Shown here piece after piece: positions 47,774 to 56,878 of a DNA stretch of 64,000 bases (its first letter is position 1; every line of letters begins with the position of its first letter). The position numbers and the translations under genes were made by a program. Source of the stretch: Crocosphaera sp. (GTDB lineage: Bacteria > Cyanobacteriota > Cyanobacteriia > Cyanobacteriales > Microcystaceae); contig JASJDN010000015.1 of assembly GCA_030065205.1 (NCBI GenBank), positions 62,001-126,000 on the forward strand, read 5' to 3'. The notes under the pieces were generated by a model that was not told the DNA's origin, searched no databases, and saw only the letters and a list, made by a program, of their open reading frames with translations.

Positions 47774-48433
47774 ATGAATAAGTATGAAAATCGCAGTTTT
47801 GGTAATAGAATATGGCAATCGCGCCGAAAAAAGAAGTTAAGTCAACGTGAAGTTGCTGATTTGATTGGAGTAGATCACACTTACTTATCTAAATTAGAGA
47901 ATGATCGTGTTGAACCCAGTCCCAAAATTATCGATGCTTTAGCCAAACATTTAGACTTAAATGCTAAAGAATTAACCTATCTTGCGGGTAAAATGACGCA
48001 AGAAGATTCCGAAGCGTTTGAAGAACTTATTAAAGCTAATCCTCAAGAAATGGTTGCTTTATTTAGACGAGTTCGAGAAAATCCCAGTCTAGATTCTTTA
48101 GTCAAAACAAGAGATGAACAAATCGCAAAATTACAAGAGGAGAATCAAAAATTAAAGATTCAATTATTAGAAGCAAATTCTGAACTAAACAAATTAGAGG
48201 AGATTCTTGCTAAAACTGTTGATATTTCTCCTATACATCTATCTCAACTACAACAAGTTATCAAAGGAAGAGATTTAACTAATTGGCGACATCTTTATGG
48301 AATTGCTGATGAACTAAATACAACCATTACTAATCTTGTTTATCATTTACAACAATTAGGATGGATTCAAATTTCCAAAGGGTCTAAAAAAATCTCTTTG
48401 GTACAACCACATCTCAATGATGATATTTTTTAG
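47774..48433 (+). CDS. XRE-family transcriptional regulator
   Basis: The protein (from ATG 47774, MNKYENRSFGNRIW) has an N-terminal XRE helix-turn-helix: KKKLSQREVADLIGVDHTY with LSKLENDRVEPSP. A coiled-coil-like segment follows (IAKLQEENQKLKIQLLEA), then a C-terminal module GRDLTNWRHLYGIADELN...IQISKGSKK that recurs in the next gene. The upstream ATG at 47720 adds an unlikely basic peptide. XRE/ImmA pairs often form repressor-protease switches; here the pair faces the Argonaute operon. Confidence 0.85.
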   Translation: MNKYENRSFGNRIWQSRRKKKLSQREVADLIGVDHTYLSKLENDRVEPSPKIIDALAKHLDLNAKELTYLAGKMTQEDSEAFEELIKANPQEMVALFRRVRENPSLDSLVKTRDEQIAKLQEENQKLKIQLLEANSELNKLEEILAKTVDISPIHLSQLQQVIKGRDLTNWRHLYGIADELNTTITNLVYHLQQLGWIQISKGSKKISLVQPHLNDDIF

Positions 48434-48459
48434 TGTAACAATTAAGGATTAACAACATT

Positions 48460-49143
48460 ATGAGTGTTATTAAACCCTATCGGTTTTATGATCAAAAGAT
48501 AATTGAACAAAAAGCTAATCAGCTTTTAATACAAGCCAAGCATCAAGATTATCCTCTCGATTGGGGGGAAGGAATTGCTCATAGAATGGTTGATCTTTTA
48601 GAACTCAGAATGCTTTGGGAATTTCTTCCTAATGATCATCAAGGAGAAATTGTTGCTAAAATTGAACCATTAGAACGTCGAATTACTTTAAATGAAAATA
48701 TTGATAAATTAAAAAATGATCAAGGATATCAACAATCAACTATTGCTCATGAAATTGGACATTGGATATTGCATATTAATCAAGATGAAGCTGACGGATT
48801 AATTGAACAGTTATCTTTACCCTTAAATTCTCTAACTGAAGAACAAGTTTTTTTATGTCGGGTTACTGGTGAGCAAGACATTAATAAAATAAAGCTAAAA
48901 ACACAAGATGATAGAAGAGAATGGCAAGCACAATATTTTGCTGGTTGTTTACTTATGCCAGAATATAAATTACTGGAATGTAAAAGGGGTCGAGATTTAA
49001 CTAATTGGAAGCATTTATACGCAATAGCACATGAATTATGTGTAACCATATCTAACCTTGTTTACCGTCTTCAAAAATTAGAATGGATTTATATTCAAAA
49101 AGGATCTAAACAAATTTATACAGGTCGAAATTATATTAATTAA
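48460..49143 (+). CDS. ImmA/IrrE-family metallopeptidase with shared C-terminal module
   Basis: ImmA/IrrE peptidases cleave cognate XRE repressors. The zinc motif is HEIGH at 97-101 (STIAHEIGHWILH), followed by a typical segment AQYFAGCLLMPEY. The last 45 residues, GRDLTNWKHLYAIAHEL...IYIQKGSKQIY, closely match the C-terminus of the preceding XRE protein, so a common fold joins the two, possibly a winged helix that lets them bind the same partner or each other. The gene follows the XRE gene after 26 bases. Confidence 0.85.
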   Translation: MSVIKPYRFYDQKIIEQKANQLLIQAKHQDYPLDWGEGIAHRMVDLLELRMLWEFLPNDHQGEIVAKIEPLERRITLNENIDKLKNDQGYQQSTIAHEIGHWILHINQDEADGLIEQLSLPLNSLTEEQVFLCRVTGEQDINKIKLKTQDDRREWQAQYFAGCLLMPEYKLLECKRGRDLTNWKHLYAIAHELCVTISNLVYRLQKLEWIYIQKGSKQIYTGRNYIN

Positions 49144-49149
49144 TAAAAA

Positions 49150-49184
49150 TAAAAAAACGGCAGAAGGGCGAAACTTCTACCGTT
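49150..49184 (-). terminator. Intrinsic terminator of clpC
   Basis: On the minus strand AACGGTAGAAG (49184-49174) pairs with CTTCTGCCGTT (49166-49156), followed by TTTTTTATTTTTA. It lies just past the clpC stop. The same stem lies 7-41 bases after the ImmA stop and may also end that transcript. Confidence 0.85.
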
Positions 49185-49207
49185 GCTTGAGGGTTAAATC
49201 TGAATAG

Positions 49208-51676
49208 TTAGGAGTCAGTCGCTTTAGCTAAAACCGGTTGGGTATCACCAGAAGCTACTTTAACTTTGCCATCTTCGCCGATATCAACCACAGCGACATC
49301 CCCTTCGCCCACTCGTCCGGAAAGAATCTCTTCTGCTAAGACATCCTCTAACAGACGCATAATCGCACGGCGTAAGGGTCTTGCACCGTAAGCGGGGTTA
49401 TACCCTTCTTCCACTAAACGTTCCTTGAATTTGTCGGTAACTTGTAGGGTAATCTCCTTCTCAGTTAACCGCGCAAACACTTCCTTGAGAAGAATCTCGG
49501 AAATTTCCTTGACCTCTTCCTTGTTCAACTGACGGAAGACGATAATCTCATCTAAGCGGTTGAGGAACTCAGGTCGGAAGTATTGCTTCAATTCTTCGTT
49601 CACTAAGTTACGAATACGGTTGTACTGGGCTTCGGTTTGATCGTCTTCAAACTCAAATCCGAGGCCACCGCCACCCTTCTCAATGACCTTAGAACCGATG
49701 TTTGAGGTCATAATTAATAAGGTGTTCTTAAAGTCCACCGTACGCCCCTTAGCATCCGTTAAACGACCGTCTTCTAAGATTTGCAGCAGCATATTGAAGA
49801 CATCGGGGTGTGCTTTTTCGATTTCATCGAATAACACCACGGTATAAGGACGACGACGAACCGCTTCCGTGAGTTGTCCCCCTTCGTTATACCCCACGTA
49901 TCCTGGAGGGGAACCGATTAACTTGGATACGGTATGGCGTTCCATGAATTCGGACATATCTAAGCGAATCATGGCTTCTTCTGACCCGAAGAAGTAGGCC
50001 GCTAACGCCTTAGTTAACTCGGTTTTACCCACACCAGTCGGTCCAGAGAAGACGAAACTCGCAATCGGACGGTTGGGGTTCTTTAAACCCACTCTTGCCC
50101 GACGAATCGCCCGAGAAACTGCTTTCACCGCGTCTTCTTGACCGATTAACCGTTGATGCAGGGTATCTTCCATGTGGAGAAGTTTTTCGGATTCGGTTTC
50201 CGTCAACTTATTGACAGGAACCCCAGTCCAAGAAGCCACGATGTGGGCGATTTCTTCAGAATCCACAAACGGTTCGTCGTTTTCCCCTTCTCCTTTTTTA
50301 GCAGAGGAAATCGAGCGAATTTGCTCTTTAATATCCATTTCCTGATCCCGCAGTTCTCCAGCGCGATCAAAGTCTTGGGAGCGTACTGCGTCGTCTTTTT
50401 GCTTTAAAATGGTCCGCAGTTCTTTATCTAATTCCTTGGCTGCAGGAGGGAGTTGAGAATTGATTAAGCGTACCCGTGATCCGGCTTCGTCGATTAAGTC
50501 GATCGCCTTATCAGGAAGATAACGGTCAGAAATGTAACGATCTGACAGTTTGGCTGCTGCTTCTAAAGCTTCATCTAAGATTTTCAGCTTATGATGCTGT
50601 TCGTAGCGTTCCCGTAGACCAAAGAGAATTTCGATGGTTTCATCTACCGAGGGTTCCCCTACCATCACGGGTTGGAAACGACGTTCTAAGGCTGCATCCC
50701 GTTCGATGTGTTTACGGTACTCATCGAGGGTGGTTGCCCCGATACATTGTAATTCACCCCGTGCTAATGCTGGCTTAAGAATATTGGCAGCGTCGATCGC
50801 TCCTTCTGCTGCACCGGCACCAATCAGGGTATGAACTTCGTCAATCACCAGGATCACGTTCCCTGCTTGACGAATTTCATCCATAATCTTTTTGAGACGT
50901 TCCTCAAATTCCCCACGGTACTTGGTTCCGGCCACTAATAAACCAATATCGAGGGTGACGACTCGTTTTTCTTCGAGAATATCGGGGATATCCTTGTTAG
51001 CGATGCGTTGGGCTAACCCTTCTGCGATCGCTGTTTTACCGACACCGGGTTCCCCAATCAGAACGGGGTTATTTTTGGTACGACGGCCAAGAATTTGAAT
51101 CACCCGTTCAATTTCTTTTTGTCGTCCCACCACGGGGTCAAGTTGCCCATCGGCGGCCAATTGGGTTAAATTGGAGCCGAATTCGTCTAAGGTAGGGGTT
51201 TTGGTGCGTCCTGGTGTTCCACCGCCGGCGGCCACCTCGGCAGTTTCCCCTAATTGGCGAATGACTTGGGTTCTGACTTTGGAAAGGTCTACGCCTAAGT
51301 TTTCGAGAACCCTAGCGGCCACTCCTTCCCCTTCTCGAATTAAACCTAAGAGAAGGTGTTCTGTGCCGATATAGTTGTGTCCTAATTGTCTGGCTTCCTC
51401 TAAGGAGAGTTCCAGCACTCGTTTTGCTCTTGGGGTAAAAGGAATTTCCACAGCGACGAAACCCGAACCCCGACCAATAATTTTCTCAACTTCAATACGA
51501 GCATCTTTTAGGTTAACCCCCATTGATTTGAGAACTTTGGCGGCGACTCCGGTTCCTTCACCGATGAGGCCAAGAAGAATTTGTTCGGTCCCTACGAAGT
51601 TATGTCCGAGGCGACGCGCTTCTTCTTGCGCCAACATAATTACCTTGATAGCTTTTTCTGTAAAGCGTTCAAACAT
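49208..51676 (-). CDS. clpC: ATP-dependent Clp protease ATP-binding subunit ClpC
   Basis: ClpC unfolds proteins for ClpP-type peptidases. The N-terminal double Clp repeat is residues 1-145 ([31 protein letters not shown]). The first AAA+ domain has [15 protein letters not shown], the UVR-like segment is [16 protein letters not shown], and the second AAA+ has [16 protein letters not shown] with [13 protein letters not shown]. 822 residues is normal for cyanobacterial ClpC. Codon use is richer in G+C than the flanking accessory genes, as for a highly expressed housekeeping gene. Confidence 0.96.
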   Translation of the reverse strand: MFERFTEKAIKVIMLAQEEARRLGHNFVGTEQILLGLIGEGTGVAAKVLKSMGVNLKDARIEVEKIIGRGSGFVAVEIPFTPRAKRVLELSLEEARQLGHNYIGTEHLLLGLIREGEGVAARVLENLGVDLSKVRTQVIRQLGETAEVAAGGGTPGRTKTPTLDEFGSNLTQLAADGQLDPVVGRQKEIERVIQILGRRTKNNPVLIGEPGVGKTAIAEGLAQRIANKDIPDILEEKRVVTLDIGLLVAGTKYRGEFEERLKKIMDEIRQAGNVILVIDEVHTLIGAGAAEGAIDAANILKPALARGELQCIGATTLDEYRKHIERDAALERRFQPVMVGEPSVDETIEILFGLRERYEQHHKLKILDEALEAAAKLSDRYISDRYLPDKAIDLIDEAGSRVRLINSQLPPAAKELDKELRTILKQKDDAVRSQDFDRAGELRDQEMDIKEQIRSISSAKKGEGENDEPFVDSEEIAHIVASWTGVPVNKLTETESEKLLHMEDTLHQRLIGQEDAVKAVSRAIRRARVGLKNPNRPIASFVFSGPTGVGKTELTKALAAYFFGSEEAMIRLDMSEFMERHTVSKLIGSPPGYVGYNEGGQLTEAVRRRPYTVVLFDEIEKAHPDVFNMLLQILEDGRLTDAKGRTVDFKNTLLIMTSNIGSKVIEKGGGGLGFEFEDDQTEAQYNRIRNLVNEELKQYFRPEFLNRLDEIIVFRQLNKEEVKEISEILLKEVFARLTEKEITLQVTDKFKERLVEEGYNPAYGARPLRRAIMRLLEDVLAEEILSGRVGEGDVAVVDIGEDGKVKVASGDTQPVLAKATDS

Positions 51677-51848
51677 ATCTTTATTAATCCATCACCTGTT
51701 GCTTGCCCTATGTAAGCTGATTTTAGCACAGCTTTTTTGTCCTTATTATTAATGTTGGAATTTGTAGCATTTACTACTGTTTTGCCTTTTTTTGTTGAAT
51801 TTTTTTCGGTTCATTCCTCCATTAATAATCTTTTAGGGTCAATTGTTT

Positions 51849-52490
51849 TTATGATTTTGACACAGAATTTTTGATTTGTTCGCCTAAATCATTAAGATTA
51901 TCTAAATTTAACCGATAACTTAAGGGATGAGCAATGAGGCGAGCCGTACTTTGGAATAGGGTATCCACTTCCACGAGGCCATTTTCTTTGAGAGTGCGCC
52001 CTGTGGAGACTAAATCAACGATCGCTTCTGACATTCCGGTAATCGGTCCGAGTTCCACGGAACCATAAAGGGGGATAATCTCTACCGGTAGGTCTAGCTG
52101 TTGAAAGTAGGTTTTAGCACAGTTTACAAATTTTGAGGCAACTTTGCTATTGGGGGGTAATTCTGCTGGTTTTTGGTAGGGACTGGTTTTGGGAACTGCT
52201 ACTGACATCCGACAACCGCCAAAGTTTAAGTCGGCGAGATGGGCAACTTCTGGGCTTTTTTCTAATAGTAAATCGTAGCCAACTATACCTAGTTGTGCTT
52301 GTCCATATTCGACGTAAACGGGGACATCGGTGGCTCTAACCAATAAACCTGTGGCTCTATTAGTAGGATCGGTTATTTGCAATTGACGGTTTTTGGAGTC
52401 TAAAAAAGCACTAAAATCTAATCCAATGCCTTTAAAGAGTTCAATGGAATCTGATAATAATGCCCCTTTGGGCAGTGCAATGGTAATCAT
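51849..52490 (-). CDS. hisG: ATP phosphoribosyltransferase, short form
   Basis: HisG starts histidine synthesis by joining ATP and PRPP. The 213-residue protein has [41 protein letters not shown] and the PRPP loop region [14 protein letters not shown]. It lacks the C-terminal regulatory domain, so it is the short form, which needs HisZ as partner; hisZ is not in the window. Confidence 0.93.
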   Translation of the reverse strand: MITIALPKGALLSDSIELFKGIGLDFSAFLDSKNRQLQITDPTNRATGLLVRATDVPVYVEYGQAQLGIVGYDLLLEKSPEVAHLADLNFGGCRMSVAVPKTSPYQKPAELPPNSKVASKFVNCAKTYFQQLDLPVEIIPLYGSVELGPITGMSEAIVDLVSTGRTLKENGLVEVDTLFQSTARLIAHPLSYRLNLDNLNDLGEQIKNSVSKS

Positions 52491-52617
52491 TATTGATAGT
52501 TTCTAGGACTATCTTTTATTTTATAACAATTTCTATTGACTAAAATTTTATGTTACATAACTAAAATGGAAATGTTATATGATTGAGAGAAAGATAATTA
52601 TTAGAACTAGGGTTATT

Positions 52618-52932
52618 ATGACTATTAATTTACCCATTGAACTTCTAGAAACAGCCCAAATGACTGCAACAGAAATGCTGAGAGAAATTGCCATCATGCT
52701 TTACCAACAACAGCGCATTTCTTGGGAAAAGGCTGCTCAACTAAGTGGGATGACAAATGACGATTTTTATCAATTTTTATTAAATCGAAATATTATCAAT
52801 TCGCCGACAAATAATGATGATGAAAATAATGATTTAATTTTGGCTAGTTTACACACTTCTCTACAACAAGTTAAAGAGAATAAAATTTATCCCATTAATG
52901 AATTATGGGATGGTATTGATTCTACTAATTAG
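52618..52932 (+). CDS. UPF0175 family antitoxin-like protein
   Basis: From ATG 52618 (TAGGG at 5-base spacing) the 104-residue protein has the UPF0175 core LPIELLETAQMTATEMLREIAIMLYQQQRISWEKAAQLSGM. These small proteins are commonly antitoxins of PIN-like toxins. No toxin follows directly; a membrane protein gene converges and overlaps its end by 8 bases. Confidence 0.8.
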   Translation: MTINLPIELLETAQMTATEMLREIAIMLYQQQRISWEKAAQLSGMTNDDFYQFLLNRNIINSPTNNDDENNDLILASLHTSLQQVKENKIYPINELWDGIDSTN

Positions 52933-53578
52933 TATTATTATTAGTTGGAGTATTTGAAAATTTTGATAGTAATAGCACTAAACATATTTGAATAACAATA
53001 TAAAGTATATAGTTTACTATTGGAAAGAAAATAATTGGTATTAAAACTCCTATGATTCCCGTAATTATTGTAAAAATTACTGCACCCAAAAATATATCTT
53101 GAGAATTTTCTTTTTTAATATATACTTCAAAAATTCCATATATTATAAGAATAATTCCTAAAAAAGCTCCAGTAAAAAATTTTAGAAATGTTATTGATTC
53201 TACGAAGTTAATACCTTTCTGTAAAAAGACAACTATTTGTTGATAAAAAGGAAAATACTGAATATTGTGAATTTCTATCAACGTTTGATAATAAGTCTCT
53301 ACAAAAATTTTATCATTAACTAATTCTGAATTTAAACTCATTAGCTCTTTTAAAATATTTACTTTTTTAGATAAGTATAAGAAGAAGAAAAAGTGAGTTT
53401 GGCTATCAATCATCCAGAGAAAAAAAGGAATAAAAATGAATATAGTTACTACTATACCACGACGGATTTTTATATCTGGGGCAAGCTCACTTACGAAAAT
53501 CAAAAAATTGTCAAGAAATTTGAAAATATTGTTGAACATATTACCTTCTATATTTTTACTCTTTTTATTATAGTACAT
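52925..53578 (-). CDS. Membrane protein of unknown function
   Basis: The 217-residue protein has four or five hydrophobic segments: GIVVTIFIFIPFFLWMI, FLKFFTGAFLGIILIIYG, IFLGAVIFTIITGIIGVLIP and VNYILYIVIQICLVLLL. A central charged segment separates the first from the rest. ATG 53539 (MFNNIFKFLDNF) is an alternative start. The AT-rich composition and lack of a known family fit the accessory character of this region. Confidence 0.6.
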   Translation of the reverse strand: MYYNKKSKNIEGNMFNNIFKFLDNFLIFVSELAPDIKIRRGIVVTIFIFIPFFLWMIDSQTHFFFFLYLSKKVNILKELMSLNSELVNDKIFVETYYQTLIEIHNIQYFPFYQQIVVFLQKGINFVESITFLKFFTGAFLGIILIIYGIFEVYIKKENSQDIFLGAVIFTIITGIIGVLIPIIFFPIVNYILYIVIQICLVLLLSKFSNTPTNNNTN

Positions 53579-53646
53579 TTGTAATTAAGTTTTGCAAAAT
53601 CAGTCAATTCAAGAGATATCTTAATCATTTCTCAATAGTTGAAGTT

Positions 53647-53856
53647 GTAGGGTGGGCAAAACTAGGAATATTTCAACCAATCATAAATTATTAAATTTTG
53701 CCCACCTTCTCGAAGCAACATCAAACATTACTTGGTGGGCAAATCATAAAAACATCTTAATAAATTATCTGGGTTGAAAAATTTGCCCACCCTACACTTA
53801 TTAAACTAAAGACATCTTAACAAATTATCTAACGTTGAAAATTTTTCCACCCTACG
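53647..53856. repeat. Cluster of GGTGGGCAAA palindromic repeats
   Basis: Five ggtgggcaaa-type arms alternate in orientation: plus at 53651 and about 53734, inverted at about 53697, 53782 and 53843. Each plus/inverted pair can form a hairpin, and most are extended by gtag or ctac. The last part also contains a direct repeat of about 45 bases, 53751-53795 and 53811-53855, with an acatcttaaNaaattatct start. The whole spacer 53579-53881 holds no gene. Confidence 0.75.
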
Positions 53857-53881
53857 TTCTAAGATTGAGAAAAGGAAAAAA

Positions 53882-54223
53882 TTAGTTAATAATAACTAAA
53901 AAAGTTTCTACAACATAATCAACAAAGTCTTTGGAAAGAATTTCTCCTGTGGTTTTCCACCAACGACTATTCAAATCAACTGTTCTAATTTGTTCGGCAA
54001 TAACTGACCCTTTGATTTTGAACCTATCAGGAATCTCAATCATCATTTTAACTTCTGATTTAATGGTACTTGTGATGGGTGTTACTATGACTATTCCTTG
54101 ACGTGCCAAATTATATTTAGTGTGACTTAAAACTAGACAAGGACGCGCATTTCCTGATTGTTCTCTTCCTTGAGTTGGGTTAAGATTAATTCTCAGGATT
54201 TCTCCTCTGAAAACATTAATCAT
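53882..54223 (-). CDS. mazF: MazF/PemK-family toxin
   Basis: MazF toxins cut mRNA at short sequences. The 113-residue protein has RGEILRINLNPTQGREQSGNARPCLVLSH, VIVTPITSTIK and AEQIRTVDLNSR, the usual MazF pattern with the conserved Arg and Thr. The start is 5 bases after the stop of the MazE gene, on the same strand. Confidence 0.9.
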   Translation of the reverse strand: MINVFRGEILRINLNPTQGREQSGNARPCLVLSHTKYNLARQGIVIVTPITSTIKSEVKMMIEIPDRFKIKGSVIAEQIRTVDLNSRWWKTTGEILSKDFVDYVVETFLVIIN

Positions 54224-54228
54224 GGTTT

Positions 54229-54480
54229 TTAAATTAGTTCCTGTCCAGTTGACTCACTTTCAACAAAATCTATGATATCGTCAGGATAGGAAAAATCTGG
54301 GGGAATACTAGCCAATAATTCATCCAGATTAGTAACTTTTCTTTTTTTAGTAATGATGAGTGCATTTTCTGACTCTGTTAACTCAATGACTGAGTTTTCT
54401 TCAATACCAAAACTTTCAGCCACTTTATAAGGAATTCTTAAACCTAGACTATTCCCCCATTTCTTAAGTTCTATTTCCAT
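54229..54480 (-). CDS. mazE: MazE-family (SpoVT/AbrB) antitoxin
   Basis: The 83-residue protein starts with an AbrB/MazE swapped-hairpin domain: IELKKWGNSLGLRIPYKVAE and VIELTESENALII. The acidic C-terminus would bind and neutralise the MazF toxin encoded next. Antitoxin before toxin is the normal order. MazE often represses its own promoter, upstream of 54480. Confidence 0.9.
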   Translation of the reverse strand: MEIELKKWGNSLGLRIPYKVAESFGIEENSVIELTESENALIITKKRKVTNLDELLASIPPDFSYPDDIIDFVESESTGQELI

Positions 54481-54592
54481 CGTTTCATTCCCTCCATTTA
54501 TTTACGTTATACATTGTATAACATAGGATATAATAATCCGTCGTAAAAACGGCCGTTGACCCCTACAATATTAATATATCTTGTCAAAAATA

Positions 54593-54937
54593 TTAAGTCA
54601 GTATCCAGTTACTAAGATTAACTTTAATTCGTTCTAATCTTTGAGCAGAAATAGACCCTATTTTACCCAATAATATGCTTTCAGATACGACAGCTAATCT
54701 TGAAACTCTAATAACACTTTCTGACTTTAAACCCGTTTGTGAGAAATCAGAATCATTGAAAGTAATAATTTCATCTAATTGAACTATTTGTTGCTTTATC
54801 CTACTAGAAATCATACAAGCAAGCCAATCTTGATAACCGTATGGTAGTTTTTTGATTAGTAATGCTGGCCGTAATTTTCCTGTTTTTAAATTTGTTTGAG
54901 GGAACCGAAACAAAACAATATCACCTGCTATTGCCAT
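54593..54937 (-). CDS. PemK/MazF-like toxin, second pair
   Basis: The 114-residue protein has GDIVLFRFPQTNLKTGKLRPALLI and WLACMISSRI, typical of the PemK/MazF fold, here lacking some of the common mRNA-binding residues but with the conserved GKLRPALLI. Its start overlaps the stop of the upstream antitoxin-like gene by 10 bases, so the two are coupled. Confidence 0.85.
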   Translation of the reverse strand: MAIAGDIVLFRFPQTNLKTGKLRPALLIKKLPYGYQDWLACMISSRIKQQIVQLDEIITFNDSDFSQTGLKSESVIRVSRLAVVSESILLGKIGSISAQRLERIKVNLSNWILT

Positions 54938-55146
54938 TTTTCTATTAAGTCTTGTTCTGTATATTCGGGAAGTTCATCATTTTCTAATCCTCGCATTGCT
55001 TGTTCAAGGGAAAATTGATTCCATTCAGTATTTTCAGATTCAATACTTTCCTGGGTTAGTAGCCCAACAAAATCAAGAACTTTTTTTTGTTTTTCTTCTG
55101 TCAAGCTTTCAAGTTTTTGGTCAATTAGTTGTTTAATATTGCTCAT
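54928..55146 (-). CDS. Antitoxin-like partner of the PemK-like toxin
   Basis: From ATG 55146 the 72-residue protein reads MSNIKQLIDQKLESLTEEK, a helical start of the DUF2281-type antitoxin kind, then an acidic end ENDELPEYTEQDLIEKWQ. Frame open to 55212 is not supported by a ribosome site. Overlap with the toxin gene (10 bases) and order (antitoxin first) support the role. Confidence 0.78.
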   Translation of the reverse strand: MSNIKQLIDQKLESLTEEKQKKVLDFVGLLTQESIESENTEWNQFSLEQAMRGLENDELPEYTEQDLIEKWQ

Positions 55147-55211
55147 AATGATTTTCGATCTATTAAGCTTGCTATAATTGTAACATAAACAATGAAAATA
55201 GGGATAAAACA

Positions 55212-55505
55212 ATGAGACTTAAAGAATCTCTACAAGAAAAACGAGAAGAAATATTATCGTTATCAGCTAAACATGGAGCATTTAATATCAGGATATTTGG
55301 TTCAGTTGCGAGAGGGGAAGATACAGAAAATAGTGATATTGATTTCTTAATTGATTATGATTTAACTAAAACGTCTCCTTGGTTTCCAGGAGGTTTATTA
55401 ATGGACTTGGAAAAGTTATTAGGTTGCAAGGTTGATATTGTTACTGAGAAAAGTTTACATCCATCTATTAAAGAAAAAGTCTTAAAAGAAGCGATTAAAC
55501 TATGA
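55212..55505 (+). CDS. mntA: MNT-domain nucleotidyltransferase antitoxin (MntA-like)
   Basis: The 97-residue protein has the minimal nucleotidyltransferase motif GSVARGEDTENSDIDFLID. In HEPN-MNT modules the MNT enzyme AMPylates and silences the HEPN ribonuclease. The usual HEPN gene would start at the overlapping ATGA (55502), but only a 19-codon stub is there. The protein is therefore probably an orphan antitoxin or in use elsewhere. Confidence 0.85.
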   Translation: MRLKESLQEKREEILSLSAKHGAFNIRIFGSVARGEDTENSDIDFLIDYDLTKTSPWFPGGLLMDLEKLLGCKVDIVTEKSLHPSIKEKVLKEAIKL

Positions 55506-55561
55506 AAGATGATCAAATATATAGTGAACTTAAATTCTATACTTCTCTATTTAGATTTTAA
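55502..55561 (+). pseudogene. Truncated HEPN toxin remnant
   Basis: The frame MKDDQIYSELKFYTSLFRF overlaps the mntA stop as ATGA, exactly where HEPN toxin genes of this module start, and MKDD.IY is like their N-termini. The frame ends after 19 residues and converges on the end of the next gene, so the rest of HEPN has been lost or replaced. Confidence 0.55.
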
Positions 55562-56365
55562 GTAACTTAAAAATTCTTTAATTTCATCTTCTGTTAATAA
55601 GGTTCGTGAACATTTTTGATAATGTTGTTGTAAATAATCTCGTCCTTGATCAATTGTCCACCCAAGGCGTTTCATTTCCACTAAAATTAAATCAAAATCC
55701 AATAACTCTATCACTCCTGCGATTAATTTCCAGCAAGGAATACCGTCTTTCTTCCAATTTTTAGGACGATATGGCATACTAAGACTAACAGTAACTAAAC
55801 AGGGATTTTTAGGACGATAACCCGTTTGTAGTCGTTGATTAAATACGGGATCAGTAATATTTACATCCTTTGATTTTTGACCATTTCTAGTAATAATTGA
55901 ACCTTTCCATATAGTAGCTGTTAACATACTTCCTGGTTGTTCTTTAATCAGCAATTTTGAAGCATAAACTAACTGAAGTGTCTGTCTTTGTTCAATAGGA
56001 AGACTTTGTAAATATGAAACTGTTACATATTTAGATGAATTATGGAGAATAAAATCAGTATCAGGACAATATTTAAGTAAATCAGTTGCCGGTATAGACT
56101 TAATTTTTTCCCATTTTCCTGATGCAATAGTTAGATTTTCTGACTCAAAGCCAAAATCATTTCCTGTTTCTTTTAAAGGTATATCAATAACATCTAATAA
56201 TGATGGTTCTTGATTATTAATTAATCGAACTGAAGTAGGAATACGGCCATCATCAGGATATTGAGAACAAATAGGACGAACCCAAGAACCCGTTTTCGGA
56301 ATAATTCCAGCAATACAACGTTCTTGCAGTTTCAAAGAGTTCGCTAAACAAATAATTTCGGTCAT
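55547..56365 (-). CDS. Dual OB domain-like protein beside DUF488 genes
   Basis: From ATG 56365 the 272-residue protein begins MTEIICLANSLKLQERCIAG and has IPKTGSWVRPICSQYPDDG and LLDVIDIPL, resembling the small family annotated as dual OB-containing proteins. The rest is soluble, with YRPKNPCLVTVSLSMPY and a C-terminal Trp-rich patch. Two DUF488 genes precede it on the same strand, so a shared pathway is likely. The name rests on memory of the family and is provisional. Confidence 0.6.
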   Translation of the reverse strand: MTEIICLANSLKLQERCIAGIIPKTGSWVRPICSQYPDDGRIPTSVRLINNQEPSLLDVIDIPLKETGNDFGFESENLTIASGKWEKIKSIPATDLLKYCPDTDFILHNSSKYVTVSYLQSLPIEQRQTLQLVYASKLLIKEQPGSMLTATIWKGSIITRNGQKSKDVNITDPVFNQRLQTGYRPKNPCLVTVSLSMPYRPKNWKKDGIPCWKLIAGVIELLDFDLILVEMKRLGWTIDQGRDYLQQHYQKCSRTLLTEDEIKEFLSYLKSK

Positions 56366-56431
56366 TATTTTATACAATTTAACGAGGATATAATCTTAAA
56401 ATACCCAAATTATCAACTAAATTAATGCACC

Positions 56432-56878
56432 CTAAAGATGAGTTATATTGATATTTCCCCAGTGATTACTAAGATATTCTGCAACTAAACGACGATGACA
56501 ATGATGAGGTTTTGCTTCACTACATAATAGACAAGCATTTTCTATCATTTCAGGATTAAGTTTCTTTTCAATTTTTCTTTTCGTGATCAAATCCTTAAAT
56601 TTAGTTTCATAAACTGACCATTCTCCTTTCTTCTTTTTATAATCATCTAGTATATTTTTTGTTGGGGCTAAATCTACAAGATGAATGTAATCAATATTAG
56701 CAATTTCTTTAAGAAAGTATTGTAAGTCCTTCTTTTTAGCAAAACCTGCAAGTTGAGAAACGTTATTTAAGCGAGTATCAATCACTCTTTTAACGTTACC
56801 TTTTTTAAGCAATTCAAAAAATTCTTGTGCTGTTTTTTGGGTAAATCCTATGGTTGATAAATTAATAGTTTTTGACAT
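56432..56878 (-). CDS. DUF488 family protein, second copy
   Basis: From ATG 56878 the 148-residue protein has STIGFTQKTAQEFFELLKKGNVKRVIDTRL at the start and LLCSEAKPHHCHRRLVAEYL near the end, the two DUF488 marks. Cys and His in CSEAKPHHCHR would form the active or metal site. It overlaps the first DUF488 gene by 17 bases, so the two are translationally linked. DUF488 chemistry is not established. Confidence 0.85.
   Translation of the reverse strand: MSKTINLSTIGFTQKTAQEFFELLKKGNVKRVIDTRLNNVSQLAGFAKKKDLQYFLKEIANIDYIHLVDLAPTKNILDDYKKKKGEWSVYETKFKDLITKRKIEKKLNPEMIENACLLCSEAKPHHCHRRLVAEYLSNHWGNINITHL

Noticed and set aside
50153-51752. Several plus-strand frames opposite clpC
   Set aside because: They are low-complexity, Arg/Pro/Ser-rich mirror frames of clpC, which has a clear full-length match.
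53647-53856. CRISPR array in the repeat-rich spacer
   Set aside because: Arms alternate orientation and lie at irregular spacing with no constant repeat-spacer unit, and no cas1/cas2 gene is near; the Cas4-like gene belongs to the Argonaute operon.
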